A DNA stretch of 6,723 nucleotides from JBOGGN01 sp050744165 (GTDB lineage Bacteria; Actinomycetota; Acidimicrobiia; Acidimicrobiales; Palsa-688), in the NCBI GenBank assembly GCA_050744165.1, contig JBOGGN010000442.1:1-6723 (forward strand), given 5' to 3'. The position numbers were made by a program, and so were the translations under genes. Under the pieces are notes generated by a model that worked only from the letters and a program-made list of their open reading frames with translations, was not told where the DNA came from and did not search any database. The number at the start of each line of letters is the position of its first letter. The first letter of the stretch is position 1. Below are positions 5,692 to 6,723 of this stretch, in pieces.

Positions 5692-6300
5692 GTGCGCCGC
5701 GGTGTGTCGGCATTTGTGTCCGTGATGGCAGTACTCCTGCTGGCTGCCTCCCCGGCGGGGGCCGATGGCGGAGTCAGTGGGGCGCATTCCAACATCGTGC
5801 AAGTGTCCAACTCCGACCCCGGCGTGCCGGTGGTTCGTACCGCCAGCGCGGTGGCCAATAACGAGGGGGGCAACGTTACCGACACCAATCTTGCCTTCGC
5901 CCGCTCGTTCTCCTGCACGGGTTGCCGGACGGTCGCAGTGGCGGTGCAGGTGGTCGTGGTCGACGGCACACCGTCGAATTATCAACCGCAGAACGCGGCC
6001 ATTGCCGTCAACGACAACTGCCAATCCTGCCAGACCCTTGCCTACGCCCATCAGTACGTCATTCAGACCAGCGACGAGACCAACTTCGGTGAAATAGTCG
6101 GCAGCAGCCAGCTGTGGAATATCCAGTCGCAGATCTCACAGGTGGCTAACTCCGGTGAGGACTTCGTCACCATGAGCAGTCAACTCGACCAGCTCAGCTC
6201 GGAGTTCTACCACGCGGTCGTCCAGGCGGTGCAAAACCAGAGCAATGGTGACGGCGGTCACCAGGCGGGCGAGGATCGCCAGCTCCAGGAACAGGACTAA
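5692..6300 (+). CDS. Secreted protein with two CxxC motifs, function unknown
   Basis: From GTG 5692 the product is 202 residues. A classical signal peptide begins VRRGVSAFVSVMAVLLLAAS and ends SPAGA, with likely cleavage after Ala24. The mature protein has a polar, Asn/Ser-rich start, then TNLAFARSFSCTGCRTVAVA with Cys75 and Cys78, a Val-rich strand (VQVVVVDG), QPQNAAIAVNDNCQSCQTLA with Cys110 and Cys113, and a C-terminal helical part (LWNIQSQISQVA, MSSQLDQLSSEFYHAVVQAV) with a short hydrophilic end. The duplicated pattern C-x-x-C-[RQ]-T-[VL]-A is a hallmark of a family of exported actinobacterial proteins I remember only as uncharacterised. The four cysteines could form two disulfides or bind a metal; this is inference. 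There is no lipobox or anchor. Expression may be controlled by the leader hairpin and the inverted repeats upstream. Confidence 0.88.
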   Translation: MRRGVSAFVSVMAVLLLAASPAGADGGVSGAHSNIVQVSNSDPGVPVVRTASAVANNEGGNVTDTNLAFARSFSCTGCRTVAVAVQVVVVDGTPSNYQPQNAAIAVNDNCQSCQTLAYAHQYVIQTSDETNFGEIVGSSQLWNIQSQISQVANSGEDFVTMSSQLDQLSSEFYHAVVQAVQNQSNGDGGHQAGEDRQLQEQD

Positions 6301-6723
6301 GTCCCGAGCAGACACGGCTGGGACGCCGGTGACGGCGCTGGTGCTGTTTCGACTTCCGTGGACACTCGTTGCAGTACATGCCTGGGAAAGACACCTACCA
6401 GGACCAGAACTGGGGCAACGACCCACTCCTGCGGCTGCGCCAGGGCCCTCCGTCGGGCTACAGACCGGGCTGATCCACAGGATTGGTGCCGACACCACGG
6501 CCGATCGGCTGTCGGCGCCCGGGGCACGTTGTACCGGGCTCTCCATCGGTAATTCGTGGCGCGGCGACTAGCAGGGGGTGCAGACCAATCCGTCGCCCGT
6601 GACCGCTGGAACTTGGGGCCACCGTATCGGTGGCCGACTTCGTTGACCTGGTAGCCGGCGGCCAGCCATTCGTCGACGACCCCTTGACCGCTGCTCGGGG
6701 CGGCATCCGGATACCTCCTCCGC
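6301..6723. other. No confident gene; weak frames and hairpins at the right end
   Basis: A 5-bp hairpin (6324-6337, loop GTGA) follows the secreted-protein stop without a U-run. A perfect 8-bp stem GGCCACCG-TAT-CGGTGGCC occupies 6617-6635, and GCCGATCGGC at 6500-6509 is a palindrome. The minus frame is open from the right edge to 6297; near the edge it reads RRRYPDAAPS and then VVDEWLAAGYQVNEVGHRYG, which is protein-like and faintly recalls the N-terminal helix-turn-helix of IS3-type OrfA, but it soon degrades. Another minus frame has a fine ribosome site (GGAGG, 7-base spacer) before ATG 6706 and gives 82 unconvincing residues to 6458. A plus frame at 6378-6473 encodes 31 residues (MPGKDTYQDQNWGNDPLLRL and a short tail). 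None can be called a gene with confidence; a decayed gene or insertion-sequence remnant is possible. Confidence 0.3.

Noticed and set aside
5317..6051. 244-residue minus frame
   Set aside because: Antisense to the secreted-protein gene, with no coherent domain and no ribosome site.
6617..6635. Intrinsic terminator
   Set aside because: A perfect 8-bp stem, but no U-run on either strand and more than 300 bases from the nearest confident gene end.

Overview
The window is very G+C-rich with strong G/C at third codon positions, frequent GTG starts and protein families typical of Actinomycetota (a UspA-like protein opening YLFVANRTLGG, a short lipoprotein, GAF sensor proteins, a signal-less subtilase, a secreted double-CxxC protein). 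It is most likely a chromosomal piece from an actinobacterium, perhaps an Acidimicrobiia-like lineage; the lineage below phylum is a guess. No tRNA, rRNA, CRISPR array or intact insertion sequence is visible.

Layout. Positions 1-1376 (minus strand) hold a large ankyrin-repeat protein that runs off the left edge. A run of minus-strand genes follows, read from right to left: a small gene with an apparent one-base frameshift (3486-3308), a GAF-domain protein (3241-2675), a UspA-like protein (2628-2245) and a lipoprotein (about 2188-1586). On the plus strand, divergent from these, are a second GAF protein (3578-4081), paralogous to the first, and an intracellular-type S8 subtilase (4074-5009) whose start overlaps the end of the GAF gene. 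The region 5010-5691 has no confident gene. It holds a 16-bp palindrome, in-frame G+C-rich tandem repeats that would encode a Val/Pro-rich tail on the minus strand, inverted repeats and a 5' leader hairpin. A secreted protein with two CxxC motifs follows (5692-6300). The last 420 bases hold only weak or broken frames.

How it may work together (inference). The centre looks like a sensor/effector locus: two divergent paralogous GAF proteins, both with a CxPC motif, flank a shared control region that contains a near-perfect 20-bp palindrome. One GAF gene is translationally coupled to a cytoplasmic subtilase; the other leads a possible operon with a UspA-like protein and a lipoprotein. A GAF sensor controlling, or acting with, an intracellular protease is the most interesting hypothesis here. 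The ligand, the redox role of the cysteines and the protease substrate cannot be read from the sequence.
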